DNA of 64,000 nt from Fremontodendron californicum. Its lineage: Eukaryota; Streptophyta; Magnoliopsida; Malvales; Malvaceae. The stretch's first letter is position 1. Every line of letters starts with the position of its first letter. The translations under genes were made by a program, and so were the position numbers. Positions 45,930 through 58,463 of the stretch are shown in pieces. The notes under the pieces were generated by a model. That model was not told the origin of the DNA and searched no databases. It worked only from the letters and a program-made list of their open reading frames with translations. The stretch lies in the NCBI GenBank assembly GCA_030761205.1, contig JAULJL010000018.1, forward strand, positions 10,560,501 to 10,624,500, given 5' to 3'.

Positions 45930-47233
45930 TACCAATAGAAATCAAAGAAAGCAACAGAACTTTATTATCCAAAGATCTTTATTACCGCCCATATTATGCA
46001 ATTTCTTTGTAATTTTAACGTAACACGACTTTAAAATTACAAAATATTTTAAAAATTTTCATAACAAAGATCTATCGATCAGTAGTTTCGCATCAAAGTC
46101 TCTATAAAAAACGAAATGGAAAGGAAACCATAAACCTTCAAACTCCAACCCATCCCACAATCGAAACCTCAAAATAAAATAAAATAAAACCCAAAATCAA
46201 TATCCAAAATTGAAACCTTAAACCCTTTTTAATTTGACATGCAAACATTTATAAATCCATAAGCTATAAACATATAAATCCAAGATTTGAAAATTAAATC
46301 ATACCTAGAAGAGAGGGAGAGGCAGTGGTATCAGTCGAGAGGGAGAAGGAGAAGTCGAGAGGTAAAAAAAAATGGGACCAAAAGCAAAAATAAGTCGAGA
46401 GGCAATGGTATCAGTCTATTGGTATAAGTTGTAATTTCATTTTTTTAAGGGTCAAATGGACCAAAACATTAAAATTGGGGGGCAAAAGTGGCATAAATGT
46501 TACATTTTGGACGAAATGTAACATAACCTAAGAAATAGGTGGGTATGACATTACCCCCAATATTATCGAATCTTGGCACTGTAGGTAATATCATAGTATT
46601 GAGATTGAGGAATTTTTTAGCAAAACACGGTAATCTCATGACGAAATCTTAGATCTAGCCGATAATGAAACATTGTCCGAACCAAACCTAACCTAAGTCT
46701 TCCAAGACCCTTGAAGTAAATTTCATTCAAGATCAAGTCTTCTAAGACTCTTAAAATAAATTACAAGATGAAGTCATCAAGACATTGAAACAAATTTCAT
46801 TGATTCAAAAATAAGTCAAGAGACATTTGAAACGAAGTTTCCCTGCGAAAAAAAGAATCAAAGGATTTTTTTACTTTAAAAATTCTCAGAGATTGTAATT
46901 TCAAATTCTGATAAATAAATCTTTATTTGCCTCCAAATTTTCTATCATATTTTCGACACGGAATTTATGTGTACACCAATCAATATAGATAATGCCACAT
47001 CAATAAAAATAAGATAAAAGTGTTGAAATGAATAATATTTTTCATTTTTTTAATTCCCAAAACTAATTAACTCAATGCGAATGAACGTACATATCACCAG
47101 CTTCTTCAATTCTTCTTATATGAATAGAAAGGCGTTGACAAGCTAAGAAGAGAAGCTTTTGATTGACTAAATTAATTATTTGAGACTGATTTAAGTTTCA
47201 CATTAGTAAACGAAAAGAACAAGACTATATATA
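45930..47233. other. Unit 4 body between LINE and CACTA
   Basis: Duplicate of 15701-17010, including the roughly 40-bp AAGTCTTCCAAGACCC repeats (about 46695-46835). No gene. Confidence 0.65.
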
Positions 47234-49189
47234 CACTACAAAGGAACAGACTTTTACCGATGGAATATTCCGTCGATAAAAGTCTATATTCCATTGATAA
47301 AGTCTATTACCGACGGAATTATCCGTCCGTCGGTGAAAAATATTTCGTCAGTAAAAGTATTACCGACGGATTTTCTTTTTTTACCGACGAAATATTCCGT
47401 CGGCAATATTTGAAATGAATTAAAAAATAGTTTTTAAAAAATTATATAATATTACTAAAAATATTATTATTTCGCATTAATTTCTATATTATAAATTATC
47501 TAATATTATAAATAAATAAAATATTTAATAAATTATAATATTATTTTCTAAAAAGCGTATTCCCTATAAATTCTCAATGTTTGGCATATTCTTCTTGAAG
47601 GCTGACCATTGTTCTTCTGTCAAACTTATTCCTGTTGGTACAGCATCAGAATTTAAAACAAGTAATATTAAACATGAAATTCTGTCACACATCAATAGCA
47701 CAAGAAAATGTTAAAACTGAGAATCAAGCTCAATGATGAAGATTATATTAACACTTTAACTACAATATCCAACAGTCATACACGGTACACACACAGAGAA
47801 AGGGGGGAGAGATTGTTTCAGGGCCATTATGATAAAAAATTTGCCTCAAAATACTTGCATAAGGCTTACAAAACAAATAATTACATTTGTATTTGAATAA
47901 ACATTGACAATTTAACATCCTAGACAAATAAAGCTAGTGTTGAATCATCTTGCTTTTCCTGCAAAACCCATCCAAGCAACAGAAGACAAACAAACCGACA
48001 AAACAATGTTGGCGTGCAGGTCGGACGGCGACGGAGGTTGGCGTGCAAGGATGGCGGACGGTTGGGGTGGAGGTGGTTGGGTCTCAGCAGGCGCGGGGAT
48101 AGGGGGAGGAGAGGAAAGAAAGAAAAATATAAGTAGAAAGAATAAGAAAGAAGAAGTCTCAGGCATTTAATTATGCTCAGGAATTTTACCGACGAAAATT
48201 CTGTCGCTAAGAAGTTCCTCGATTTTTAAAATAAATTTTTATTTTAAAAAATTAAATTTTGTCGCTAATACTTTTTAGCGACAAAAATGACTAATAAATT
48301 TCTTCGCTAAAAAGTATTACGACGAAATTTAATTTTCGAAAAAAATATATATATTGAAATTGATTTATGTGAAAAAAAAACAAAACTACTAATGAAAATT
48401 AAATTTCGTCGCTAAAAAGTATTAACGACGGAATTTAATTTTCGAAAAATATATATATTGAAATTGATTTATGTGAACAAAAAATAAAATTAAATATGAA
48501 AATTAATTTTCGTTGCTAATATTTTTTAGAGACGAAAAATTCCGTGGCTAATAAGCTTATTAGCCACGGAATTTTTCGTCGCTAAAAAGTATTAGCGACA
48601 AATTTAATTTTCAAAAAAATATATATTGAAATTGATAATGAAAATTAAATTCCGTCGCTAGTACTTTTTGACCGACGGAAAATTTCGTAGGTACTAATCT
48701 TATAGCCACGAAAGTTTTCGTCGGTAAAAAGTATTGGTGATGGAATTTAATTTTCGAAAAAATATATATATAATGAAATTGATTGACATGAATAAAAAAT
48801 AAAAATTAAAAATTAATTTTCGTCGCCAAAAAGTATTAGCGACGAAACTTAATTTTTGGTTTATATTTTAAAATTATAAAAATTCGTGTTTTTTTTTTAC
48901 CGACGCAATTTTTTGTCTTTAATTTTCCTCAATTCGTCAGTAATACTTTGACGGGAACAAATTAGATTCCCGCCAAAGTACTACCGACGAAAAATTTCAA
49001 TCGTAAATATTACGTCGGTAATACAAAATTTCCGTCGGAAATAGTCCAAAATTTCGTCGGTAATAGGAATAAATATTACTGACTGAATTCCGTCTGTAAT
49101 ATTCTAAATTCGTTCAGTATTGTGGACTATTTCCGAAAAAAAATCCTTCGAAAATAATTCCGTCGCTAATTCTCTGATCTCTTGTAGTG
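47234..49189. mobile_element. Non-autonomous CACTA element, copy 2
   Basis: CACTACAAAGGAAC at the left, CTCTTGTAGTG at the right, ATA on both sides. Same insertion as 17011-18976. Contains the same GC-rich insert (48005-48110). Confidence 0.92.
47564..47644 (-). pseudogene. Captured PC4/p15-like coactivator fragment, copy 2
   Basis: Same minus-strand reading as 17341-17421, GISLTEEQWSAFKKNMP near the C-terminus, followed by a stop. No additional exon is visible here. Confidence 0.6.
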
Positions 49190-50790
49190 ATAATAATAAA
49201 TTGTTTTTAATTTTTTATAAGAAAAAAAAAACCATTTCGTCAAGGTATTTTAATTTTTTAATTAATTAATAATAATAAATTAATTTTAGTTTATATTTTA
49301 TTAAATAATAATAATTTATTTAAATGTTTTATATTAAATTATAATTTATTTAAATGTTTTATTTTAAATTATAATAATATTAATATAATAATATTTTTTA
49401 ATATGAAAATTAAATTTATAATAATTGTTTATTTATAAATTACATAATACAAATGCATTTTTGAAATGTTATTTATATATATTTTTGAAAAATATTTAGA
49501 TTTTATTATATAGTATATATTTTTATTTATAGGAGGTGAAAAATAATAAATGAAAAATAAGAAAATAAAATTGGAATTTGTAATTTATTCTCTCGTAGGA
49601 TCGATTTTCTCATATAGGTTAGCAGCAAGTTCATTTTTTTGTTTAATTTTTTTCCTCAGCCAGGTCGGGTATGGATCCTAAATCGATCAGCGAGTCAACA
49701 TAGTCACAACCCATTTAAATAAATCATTTAAAATAAAATTAATTAATAAAATACATTTATTTATTTACTTTTTCCCTAGCGGATCGGGTCACGGATCCTA
49801 AATCGACCCGTGAATCAACATGCGTACCAACCCTATTAAATACATCATTTAAAATTAAAAGAAAATTCATTAATAAAATAATATTTTTTTTTTTATTTAT
49901 TTTCCCGAACGGGTCGGGTTCGGATCCTAAATCGATCCGCGAGTTAAGGTGCGGACCAACCTCTTCAAATACATCATATTAAATTAATATAAAAATAATT
50001 AGTAAAATAATTTTTTTTTTTCTTGAGACAGTCAGGTATGGATCCTAAGTTGACACGCGAGTCAACGTGCGGACCAACCTCTTTAAATACATCATTTATA
50101 AAAACTACAAATAATTAATAAAATAAATTCTTTTTCAAAGCGGGTCGGGTAAGAATCCTAGATTGAACTGCGAGTCAACGTGCGAACCAATCCTTTTAAA
50201 TACATCATTTAAAATAATTAATTAAAAAAATTTAAATTTTTTTCCCGAGACGGTTGGTTACGGATCTTAAATTGATCCGCGAGTCAACATGTAGACCAAC
50301 TTCTTTAAATACATCATTTAAAAATAAAAAAAAAACTAAAAATAATTAATAAAGTAATTTTTTTTTCTGAGCAGGTCGGGTAAGGATCCTAAATCGACCC
50401 GCGAGTCAATGTATGAACCAACTCCTTTAAATATATCATTTAAAATAAAAATAATTAATAAATACTTTTTTTAATTTTTTCCCAAGACGATCGGGTACGG
50501 ATCTTAAATCAACCCACGAGTCAACGTGCGGACTAACCTCTTTAAATATATCATTTAAAAATAAAATAAAAAAATCAAAGTAATTAATAAAATAAAATAA
50601 ATTTTTTTTTACCCCAAGCAGATAGGCTACGGATCTTAAATCGTCCCGTGATTCAACGTGCGGACCAACCTCTTTAAATACATCATTTAAAATTAAAATA
50701 CCCGTAAGTCAACGTGCAGACCAATCTCTTTAAGTACATAATTTAAAAATAAAAAACTTAAATCTAAAAAAACTAAAATAATAAATAAAA
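49190..50790. repeat. AT-rich leader plus about 120-bp tandem array, copy 2
   Basis: Duplicate of 18977-20590. Array cores run from about 49660 to 50745, with the same unit order as in copy 1 and scattered substitutions; a short deletion shortens the spacer near 50125. Confidence 0.85.
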
Positions 50791-52079
50791 TTAATTTTCG
50801 GCTAAAAAAAATATATTGTATATAAAATTAATTTTCGCCGCTAATACTTATTAGCGACGGAAATTAATTTTCGACTAAAAAATATATATTGAAATTGAAA
50901 TTTTTTCGATGGAAATTTTCATCACTAATAGACGAAAATTCCGTTGTAATAAGTTTGGCAGGAATGAACAATCTTCCCCCCCAAAATTTTAACGATGGAA
51001 AAGTTCTGTCGCAGAAATTCAGTCGCAAATACTCATTTTTTGTCGCTAAAAAATCAAAATTACGTCGTTGAAAGTAAAAAAAAAAAAAAATTCGACGGAA
51101 ATTCCTTTGGAAATAAACGAATTCCATGGGTAAAAGTTGTATATTTTCGACGGAATTATTCCCATCGAAAATAATTCTGTCGCTAAAAAGCTTTTCCCTT
51201 GTAGCCTTTTACTTTTTTAACCTTTTATGGTTACTTTTTTTATTTTTTATATAATAAATATGTAATAAATTTTATTATTATATAATAAATATATATTTTA
51301 TTTTTATATACTAATTTCATAAATATATAAATTTTATTATTATAAAATTAATAGGAATTAATTGGAAATAAATAATTACATGAATAATAAAAAAAAAATA
51401 CAAAAATACTATTTGATATATTTTTGTAATTTTTATTAACAAAATTATTATTTGACATAAATATAATTTTAATTATTTATTAATTTTTTAAATATCAAAT
51501 AAACTAAAAACTTTATTATATATATACACATTTTAATCTAATGTCCTTAATGGTCATTTTATCTTCTCATTACAATTAATCTCACCGCCACCACTACTTT
51601 TGAATCCAAATACATATCCCACTATTGATTTTAATCTCACTGCTACAGTACTCAATCTCACCGCTATAGTAACTAATCTCACCTCCACTGCTGTTTTTAA
51701 TCTCACCGGAATCAATCTCACCATCCATCCAAATGGACACTAAATTAATTATCGAAGACTCATTTAAGTTTCACATTAGTAAACAAAAGAACATGACTAT
51801 ATACACTTGTCACTACTACCAATTCTTTAAAATGGGCTACCAAGTTGCTATATATACTAGAATTAAGCCCCAATTTTCACTAGGGGGTTTTAAAAAAAAA
51901 TTGTAATTTTTTATTTAATTAATAATAAAAAATTTTATTTTAAAATTTTAATAATATTAATATTAATATAATTGTTTTTTTTAATTATGAAATTAAATTA
52001 TTATAATTATTTATTTATGAATTACATAATACAAATTCATTTTCAATTGTTATTTATATGCATTTTTAAATATATTTAG
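50791..52079. other. Decayed CACTA terminus and AT-rich spacer, copy 2
   Basis: 50791-51195 is the counterpart of 20591-21005 and here ends CCCTTGTAG, one step closer to the canonical TTGTAGTG. 51578-51722 has the AATCTCACCGC repeats. No gene. Confidence 0.6.
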
Positions 52080-53268
52080 TGTTGGGAATAGCGTGGCAGC
52101 CCAATAACAAGGATTAACACACAACATGCATTCAAGAAGAAAAGAAAAAAAATAACATAATATTTTTAACGTGGTTCAGCTCTTCTTGGCCTACATTCAC
52201 GATCCTAAAGAGATAACATACTTCACTAGGAAATATTCCAACTTGTAACTTTTGCACAGATAAAGCTACAAACCCTCCTTACAAATACTGTAGCTTTTGA
52301 ACGGATAAAGCTACAAACCTTCTTACAAAATATTATGACTCGCCACCCATAGAGAACTTCTACTTAAGTGTAGAGTCTCTCTCACAGGGGGTAGTGGTGG
52401 GTTCTCTTCCAAAGGCCAAAACTCCTACTTATAGGTGAGCACTCCTCTTGGCTTAACATAAATAAACAATGTGGGATAAGTACTCTACTTGACTTAACTA
52501 AGTTAAGCAATGTGGGATGAACACTCCTTTAGCTTAACCAAGTTACTCAATATGGGACTTAGACTCAATATACCCAACAAATCCTCCCTTGAGTCAAAGT
52601 CCCAATTACCTTTTGGCAGGAACTCAACAACTCTTCTTCCTCGAACAAAAAGCTTCTCCCCTCGCCCGAACCAAAAAACTCTTCTTCCTCAAACAAAAAG
52701 CTTCTCTCATCGCTTGAACCAAAAGCTTCTAGGTAACTCCTCCCTCGAACCAAAAGCTCTAATACCAGTTGTTGGAAATAGCGTGGTAGCCCAATAACAA
52801 GCATTAACACACAACATGCACTCAAGAAGAAGAGAAAAAAAGAACACAATATTTTTAACGTGGTTCAGCTCTTCTTGGCCTACATCCTCGATCCCAATGA
52901 GATAACATACTTCACTAGAAAATATTCCAATTTGTAACTTTTGCACGAATAAAGCTACAAACCATCCTTACAAATACTGTAGCTTTTGCACGGATAAAGC
53001 TACAAACCTTCTAAAAAAATACTATGACTCACCACCCATAGAGAACTTTTACTTAAGTATAGAGTCTCTCTCACAAGGAGTAGTGGTGAGTTCTCGTCCA
53101 AAGGCCAAAACTCCTACTTATAGGTGAGCACTCCTCTTGGCTTAACATAACTAAGAAATGTGGGATAAGTATTCTACTTGACTTAACCAAGTTAAGCAAT
53201 GTAGGATGAACACTCCCTTAGCTTAACCAAGTTACTCAATGTGGGACTTAGACTCAATATACCCAACA
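52080..53268 (-). mobile_element. TRIM-like retrotransposon, copy 2
   Basis: LTRs 52080-52579 and 52770-53268, target duplication TTTAG at 52075-52079 and 53269-53273. Here the right LTR keeps the TGTTGG terminus that is mutated in copy 1, while the primer site has one substitution (CTAATACCA). Confidence 0.93.
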
Positions 53269-53973
53269 TTTAGATCTTATTATATAGTGCATATTTTTAT
53301 ATATAGGAGGTAAAAAATAATTAATAAAAAATTAAATTAAAATTTATTAAATAACAATTATTTATTTAAAATTTTAATAATATTAATATAATTATATTTC
53401 TTAATTATGAAAATTAAATTTATGATAATTGTTTATTTATAAATTACATAATACAAATGCATTTTCAATTATTATTTATATGCATTTTTAAAATATATTT
53501 AGATCTTATTGTATATATTTATTTATAGGAGGTAAAAAATAATAAATGAAAAATAACAAAATAAAATTGTGGTTTATATTTTATTCTCTCGTTGGGTCGA
53601 CTTTCTCAAATAGGTTAGCAGCAAGTTCATTTTTTTGGGTTAAATTAATGAACTACTAACTCATTTTTATATTATTATTTTGCATATTTAATTATTCAAA
53701 TAAAAAATAACTAAAATTAAAATTATGGTTTATATTTAATTCTCTCAATTGATCAACTTTCTCACTCTGGCTAATAGCAATTTTTTTTTAAAAAAACTTT
53801 TTTTCGAGCAGATCAGGTATGGATTCTAAATCAACCCGCGAATCAACGTTTGGACCAATCCCTTTAAATATATCATTTAAAAATAAAATAACATAAATTA
53901 AAAAAACTAAAACTATAAAAATAAAAAAAAGAAACTTAAAACTAAAAAAATTAAAATTAAAACTAAAAACATA

Positions 53974-54008
<35 letters not shown>

Positions 54009-54371
54009 TTGCCAGGTGACTATTAAAGAATTTTTCGAATTTCTCACATTGGTTAGCAGCAAATTCGTTTTTTTATATTATATTTTTTGCGAGTGGGTCG
54101 GATACGGATCCTAAATCGACCCGTAAGTCAACATGCAGACCGATCCCTTTAAATACATCATTTGAAAATAAAATAAATAATTAATAAATTAATATAACTA
54201 AAAAAAATAAAACTAAAAAAATAAAAAATAAATAAAATTAAATCTAAAACTAAAACTAAAAAATAAAATAAAATAAAATAACTTTTTTTTAAAAAAAAAC
54301 TTGACACATGTCAAGCAAAGAAAGCTTGGCATGTGTCAAGCTTTCACCGGGATTTTTTTTAATAGATTAAC
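53269..54371. repeat. AT-rich leader, single array units and inverted repeat, copy 2
   Basis: Duplicate of 23083-24182. The CTTGACACATGTCAAG inverted repeat lies at about 54299-54340. TA run at about 53977-54003. No gene. Confidence 0.6.
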
Positions 54372-54411
54372 TATATATATATATATATTATATATATATA
54401 TATATATATAA
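54372..54411. repeat. (TA)n microsatellite of unit 4, a recombination junction
   Basis: Left flank AATAGATTAACTATATA is that of unit 1. The right flank (AAAGATAAAAGGAAACAGCC) is that of units 2 and 3. The tract is interrupted by one TTA. Confidence 0.8.
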
Positions 54412-54803
54412 AAGATAAAAGGAAACAGCCATACTGTGGTTAGCTTAGCTGCAACAATTATGATTCTTTACTGGCTGAGACCTGAGAATTAAGAAGACAC
54501 GAGAATTACCTAATAATTTTGGACACAATACAATTATATGAAATGAACATAATATTGAAAAAATAATTAAACATGACACAAAATACGATACGATACTAAA
54601 AAATAACATGAATATGATACGAATATATAAACATATTAAAATTTATATAACACGAATTATTAATGTATCAAAATTTATATAAATATATAATACCTTAAAC
54701 ACAATTATGACATGTGAAAAAATACAAATACGACATGGATATGTTAGATCTACGCGAGATGTAGGTTTCAAATGGAGGAATATGAGTAAACTCACCTCTA
54801 TGA

Positions 54804-54944
54804 TTTTTCTTTTTTTTATATATAAAGGAGGTCGTAGCTTGGGGATAAAGGAAGGGGATGCAGATGCTGCGATTTGAATCCCAAATCTGCTGAATGCCAT
54901 CTCATAAAGGTAATTGCATGAACCAACTGAGCTAAACTCCGAAT
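54804..54944 (-). mobile_element. tRNA-derived SINE, unit 4
   Basis: Same insertion as in unit 3: direct repeats ACTCACCTCTATGA at 54790-54803 and 54945-54958, poly(T) at the left. Confidence 0.87.
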
Positions 54945-55249
54945 ACTCACCTCTATGATTTTTCAACACTCCCATTTCTTCCCCTTTCCCTCCACTCTTA
55001 TTGGCCAAGTTCTCAAGTCCAAGTAGTCGAAAAAACAAACAAGGGAATAAGAATAAATCAACCTTGATCAAATAATTTGACTGGTGGGACGTTCATTATG
55101 GCTAATTAATTTGAGTTTACTATATGTTAAATAAAGCCGTGTCTGTTCTCAGCACCTTGTTTTTTTAAATGAGAAAAAATAATTAGGTAAAGAAAGCTTG
55201 GTATCTACATATTATCTACTACATGGCACATGCATATATTTTATGTATC

Positions 55250-55257
55250 TATAAATA
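55250..55257 (+). promoter_or_regulatory. TATA box of peptide gene copy 2
   Basis: TATAAATA, 74 bp before the ATG at 55331; same arrangement as copy 1. Confidence 0.65.
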
Positions 55258-55330
55258 CCTCATTTGCACTCACTTCTTTTTTATCATAAATGCTTTAGGA
55301 ACATTGAATATATTGAAGACTGCTTCCAAA

Positions 55331-55410
55331 ATGAACTGTCTCACTACTTCGTTCTTTTTGCTTTTTCTAGCACTGCTTACAATTGATGCTCAAGCAAGAA
55401 TTTTACCAGG

Positions 55411-55455
<45 letters not shown>

Positions 55456-56619
55456 GAGGATCTATTTTATACTAGTGTAAATTAATTTAGTTTTACATGT
55501 AGATCGTACAAGTCAAATTTTGAGTAAATTAAAAATATCTAACTATTTGTTCGATATTATAAAACAATTTTAACCATTAAATATATTAAAAAAAAGTATT
55601 CTCGATCAACATGATCTAGATATCGGATCGATTTGAAACTTTACGTACGTATACGACAAGTGCGATTATATTATTAAGTTCAGTAGTCAATTTATTAAAA
55701 TATTAATCGTAGAGAAAATTATGAAAACATGTAAAACTAATTCGTATTACACCAATATAAATTGATCCCTTATATTATATATATATAGAGAGAGAGAGAG
55801 AGAAGGGGGTATAACTATTATTAATAATTTATATATATATATATATATATATATAATTGAGATCTTATTTAATTTTCCTCTTGGCGTGCTACAGGGATGT
55901 ACTTGAACAATGACTTGATAATTGTGAATGTTGGTGGAAGGACCTCAAGCCTGCTACCTCCATCTTCAACGATATCATCACCCCAACCAATCAAGGAAAT
56001 AAGAAGATCATCATCATCAATCTTTCAAATAATATTGGATATTATTGGATGGATTAATATGATTAGTACTCCACCTCCAAAGGTATCGTCAGCAGCTGAG
56101 CAGCAACAGGTAGATCAGATTCAGATAAATAGTCGCGACGATGAAACTGCAAGTCCATGCGACAAGCTAATCATACCTTCAACTTCATCAAATTTATTTT
56201 TACCTCTTACGCCAGGCACAGTGCCGTCGCCACAGCTAAAAGTTGATAAAAGATCACCACCTCCAAGGCCATCATCTCCCATTCCAGCACCTCCACCAAA
56301 ACCAAAGTCGCATCCTCCTCCAATAAGGCCATCATCAACCTCATTAAATCCATCTCCCATTCCAGAACCTCCACCAGTATCAAAGTTGCATCCTCCTCCA
56401 GTGAGGCCATCATCAACCTCATTAAATCCATCTCCCTTTGTAGCACCTCCAACAGAATGGATTTCAGTGCATCCTCCTCCAATAAGGCCATCATTAGAGA
56501 ATAATGATGAGCTAGAAGATCAGATGATTGTTAATGGGATCAGTACTACTACTACTCCATCCAACAGTTTCATATCCATGATAACACACCCTCAAAATGA
56601 CCCTCCTCAAGTTTCTTGA
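55331..56619 (+). CDS. Secreted proline-rich repeat protein, copy 2 (two exons)
   Basis: Exons 55331-55409 and 55895-56619, GT-AG intron of 485 bp. The 267-residue product is identical to copy 1, including the signal peptide and all three HPPP(I/V)RPS modules. By eye the coding exons are identical at the nucleotide level, while the intron differs only in TA-repeat length and the flanks by a few bases. Either the duplication is very recent or gene conversion has homogenised the two. No change affects start, splice sites or stop, so both could be expressed. Function unknown; see copy 1 for the domain description. Confidence 0.75.
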
Positions 56620-56820
56620 TTATTTCATCATATCCATGGTAAAAGGTTTTGTATGTGTTGTTTTACAGTATTTGTTTTATTATGATATCCTGTGCTGCTT
56701 TTTGTTTTGACCGAGTTTTGATAAGGATTCATCTTTATGCATCTTGTATGGATCCTGATTAAACAGGGATTACTTTGCTGTAATTGTTTGTTGTTTCAAT
56801 GAAATTGCAATCTTCTTAGC

Positions 56821-56826
56821 AATAAA
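56821..56826 (+). terminator. Candidate polyadenylation signal of peptide gene copy 2
   Basis: AATAAA about 200 bp after the stop codon, in the same context as 32099-32104. Confidence 0.5.
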
Positions 56827-57023
56827 TATATATATATATATAATTAATTATTTGATACACTAGCGGTGGAAATTTTTTAACTCCACAAGCGGGTTAACAG
56901 ATTGCCACATGTCCCACTTCTTTTTTTTAATTATTTTTTATTTTTTTATTATACTTTAAGGGTATGTGTCATCCTGTTAACCTTTCTTGTGAAGTCTAAA
57001 AACTCCACTGGCAGTATACTAAA

Positions 57024-57270
57024 TGATGCATCCAAAAGAGTGTATCTTATTTAACCTTGCACTTAATAAGGATCAATTATAGAGTATAGTGATTAGTAAG
57101 GATCGAGTCCACAAGGATTTAGTTTTAGTTTATAAATAATTAGTTTATCACTTAGAAACAAGTAAACAAAAGTAAAGGGGTTTTTGAGATCAAATTTAAA
57201 CTAAAGTAAACAATAAAAGTAAGAAAACAAGTAAATAAGAAGTAACCGGATATGATAAATATGGCTAAAG
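57024..57270 (-). repeat. LTR fragment of a third Athila copy (A3)
   Basis: Starts TGATGCATCC directly after CTAAA (57019-57023), as at 32302, but continues 247 bp into the LTR, past the point where A2 is truncated. It breaks off at TATGGCTAAAG, where element B begins. It shows that the cassette continues, or once continued, to the right. Confidence 0.85.
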
Positions 57271-58463
57271 TAATAAAGTGGAAGTGGAGTGTCGTACCCA
57301 CGAGGAATTGATATTAAATTTGTTAAATACTAAAATTAAAATAACATACTCTTATCCAAATAATTAGTTAAAAAGTGTGTAAATTAAAAATAAATTAAAG
57401 AAAATAATAAACGAAGAAAGTAAATAAAAATTGGGCTTAAATCAATGGAGAAAACCCTAGGATTACAACTTCCCTCAACACTTCGCTTGGATGTCTTTTA
57501 CCCTCTTAATTTGATTAATGATCTTAAGTTGTTAACCTAGAGTTCTAATCTATTTATAAGGATCTTCCGATGGTCTTATCAAAATATCCTTCTTAACCAA
57601 TTAACTATATTCCTATGTTAATTAAATTAAAAAAGAACTCATTAAGTCTAGACTCTAACAATGATTACACATGACAAGTAAGTATATTCCTACCCTACCT
57701 GCAGATCAATTCATCATAATAAATGAATATGAAACATATGTTATGCAATCCATGTCTAACACTAAACTCCCTTTTTCCAAGTTGTATTTAGGTTAACAAA
57801 TTAGTTTAATTGGCGATCAAGCAATTAAAAGTATTAAATACAAGAATGCATAAACAACTCAAATATCATTAAATCAAATTAGAGAATAAAATAATCCAAA
57901 CTATGTGTTGAGTTCCATTGCAATCCTAGAAAAAAAAAATTAGTTCATGCTTGACATTGAAAACAATAACCAAAGGAGTTTCACCAACATCAAATTACAA
58001 GAAAATAAAAGAAGATTAAGGAAGAAGAGAAAACTAAAGGTTGTCAATTCTTCAGTCTTTTATTCTCCAAAACTGTTATTGGCTTCTTGTAAAATGGTGG
58101 TGGCTGCTCTCCTCTTCAGAAAAATTAAAGCAAAAATTGACTAAGAAGCTTAAAATAAAGCCTAAGGGTTCCTATTTATAAAGCCTTGAAAGCCTGAAGA
58201 AGTGAAACTTAGTGGCCAAATAACTGCCTCTAGCTTGGATTTTTCATATATGAGTTGAGCTTTTCCTTCTAACTTTAGGACTCTACAAAATTACAAAAGT
58301 CATTAATTAATAACTAAAATAAAACATAAAATAGATAAATAAAACTAAATAAGAAATAAATAAAAACAACTAAAAATAGTAAATTAATAGTTTAAGCTAC
58401 AAAGACTTAGCTATTTTAAAAGCACAAAATAGGATTAAATAACTCTATTTTATAGAGTTATCA
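57271..58463 (-). repeat. 3' LTR of element B
   Basis: The high end is TGATAACTC on the minus strand (58455-58463), next to a purine tract. The low end is at 57271-57279: a TG occurs at 57279, but no target duplication is evident, so the terminus may be truncated. The motif GTCGTACCCACGAGGAATTG near 57290 is typical of the 3' part of such LTRs. A hairpin, AACTCTATTTTATAGAGTT, sits at the 5' end of the LTR. The open frame at 57947-58144 is incidental. Confidence 0.8.
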
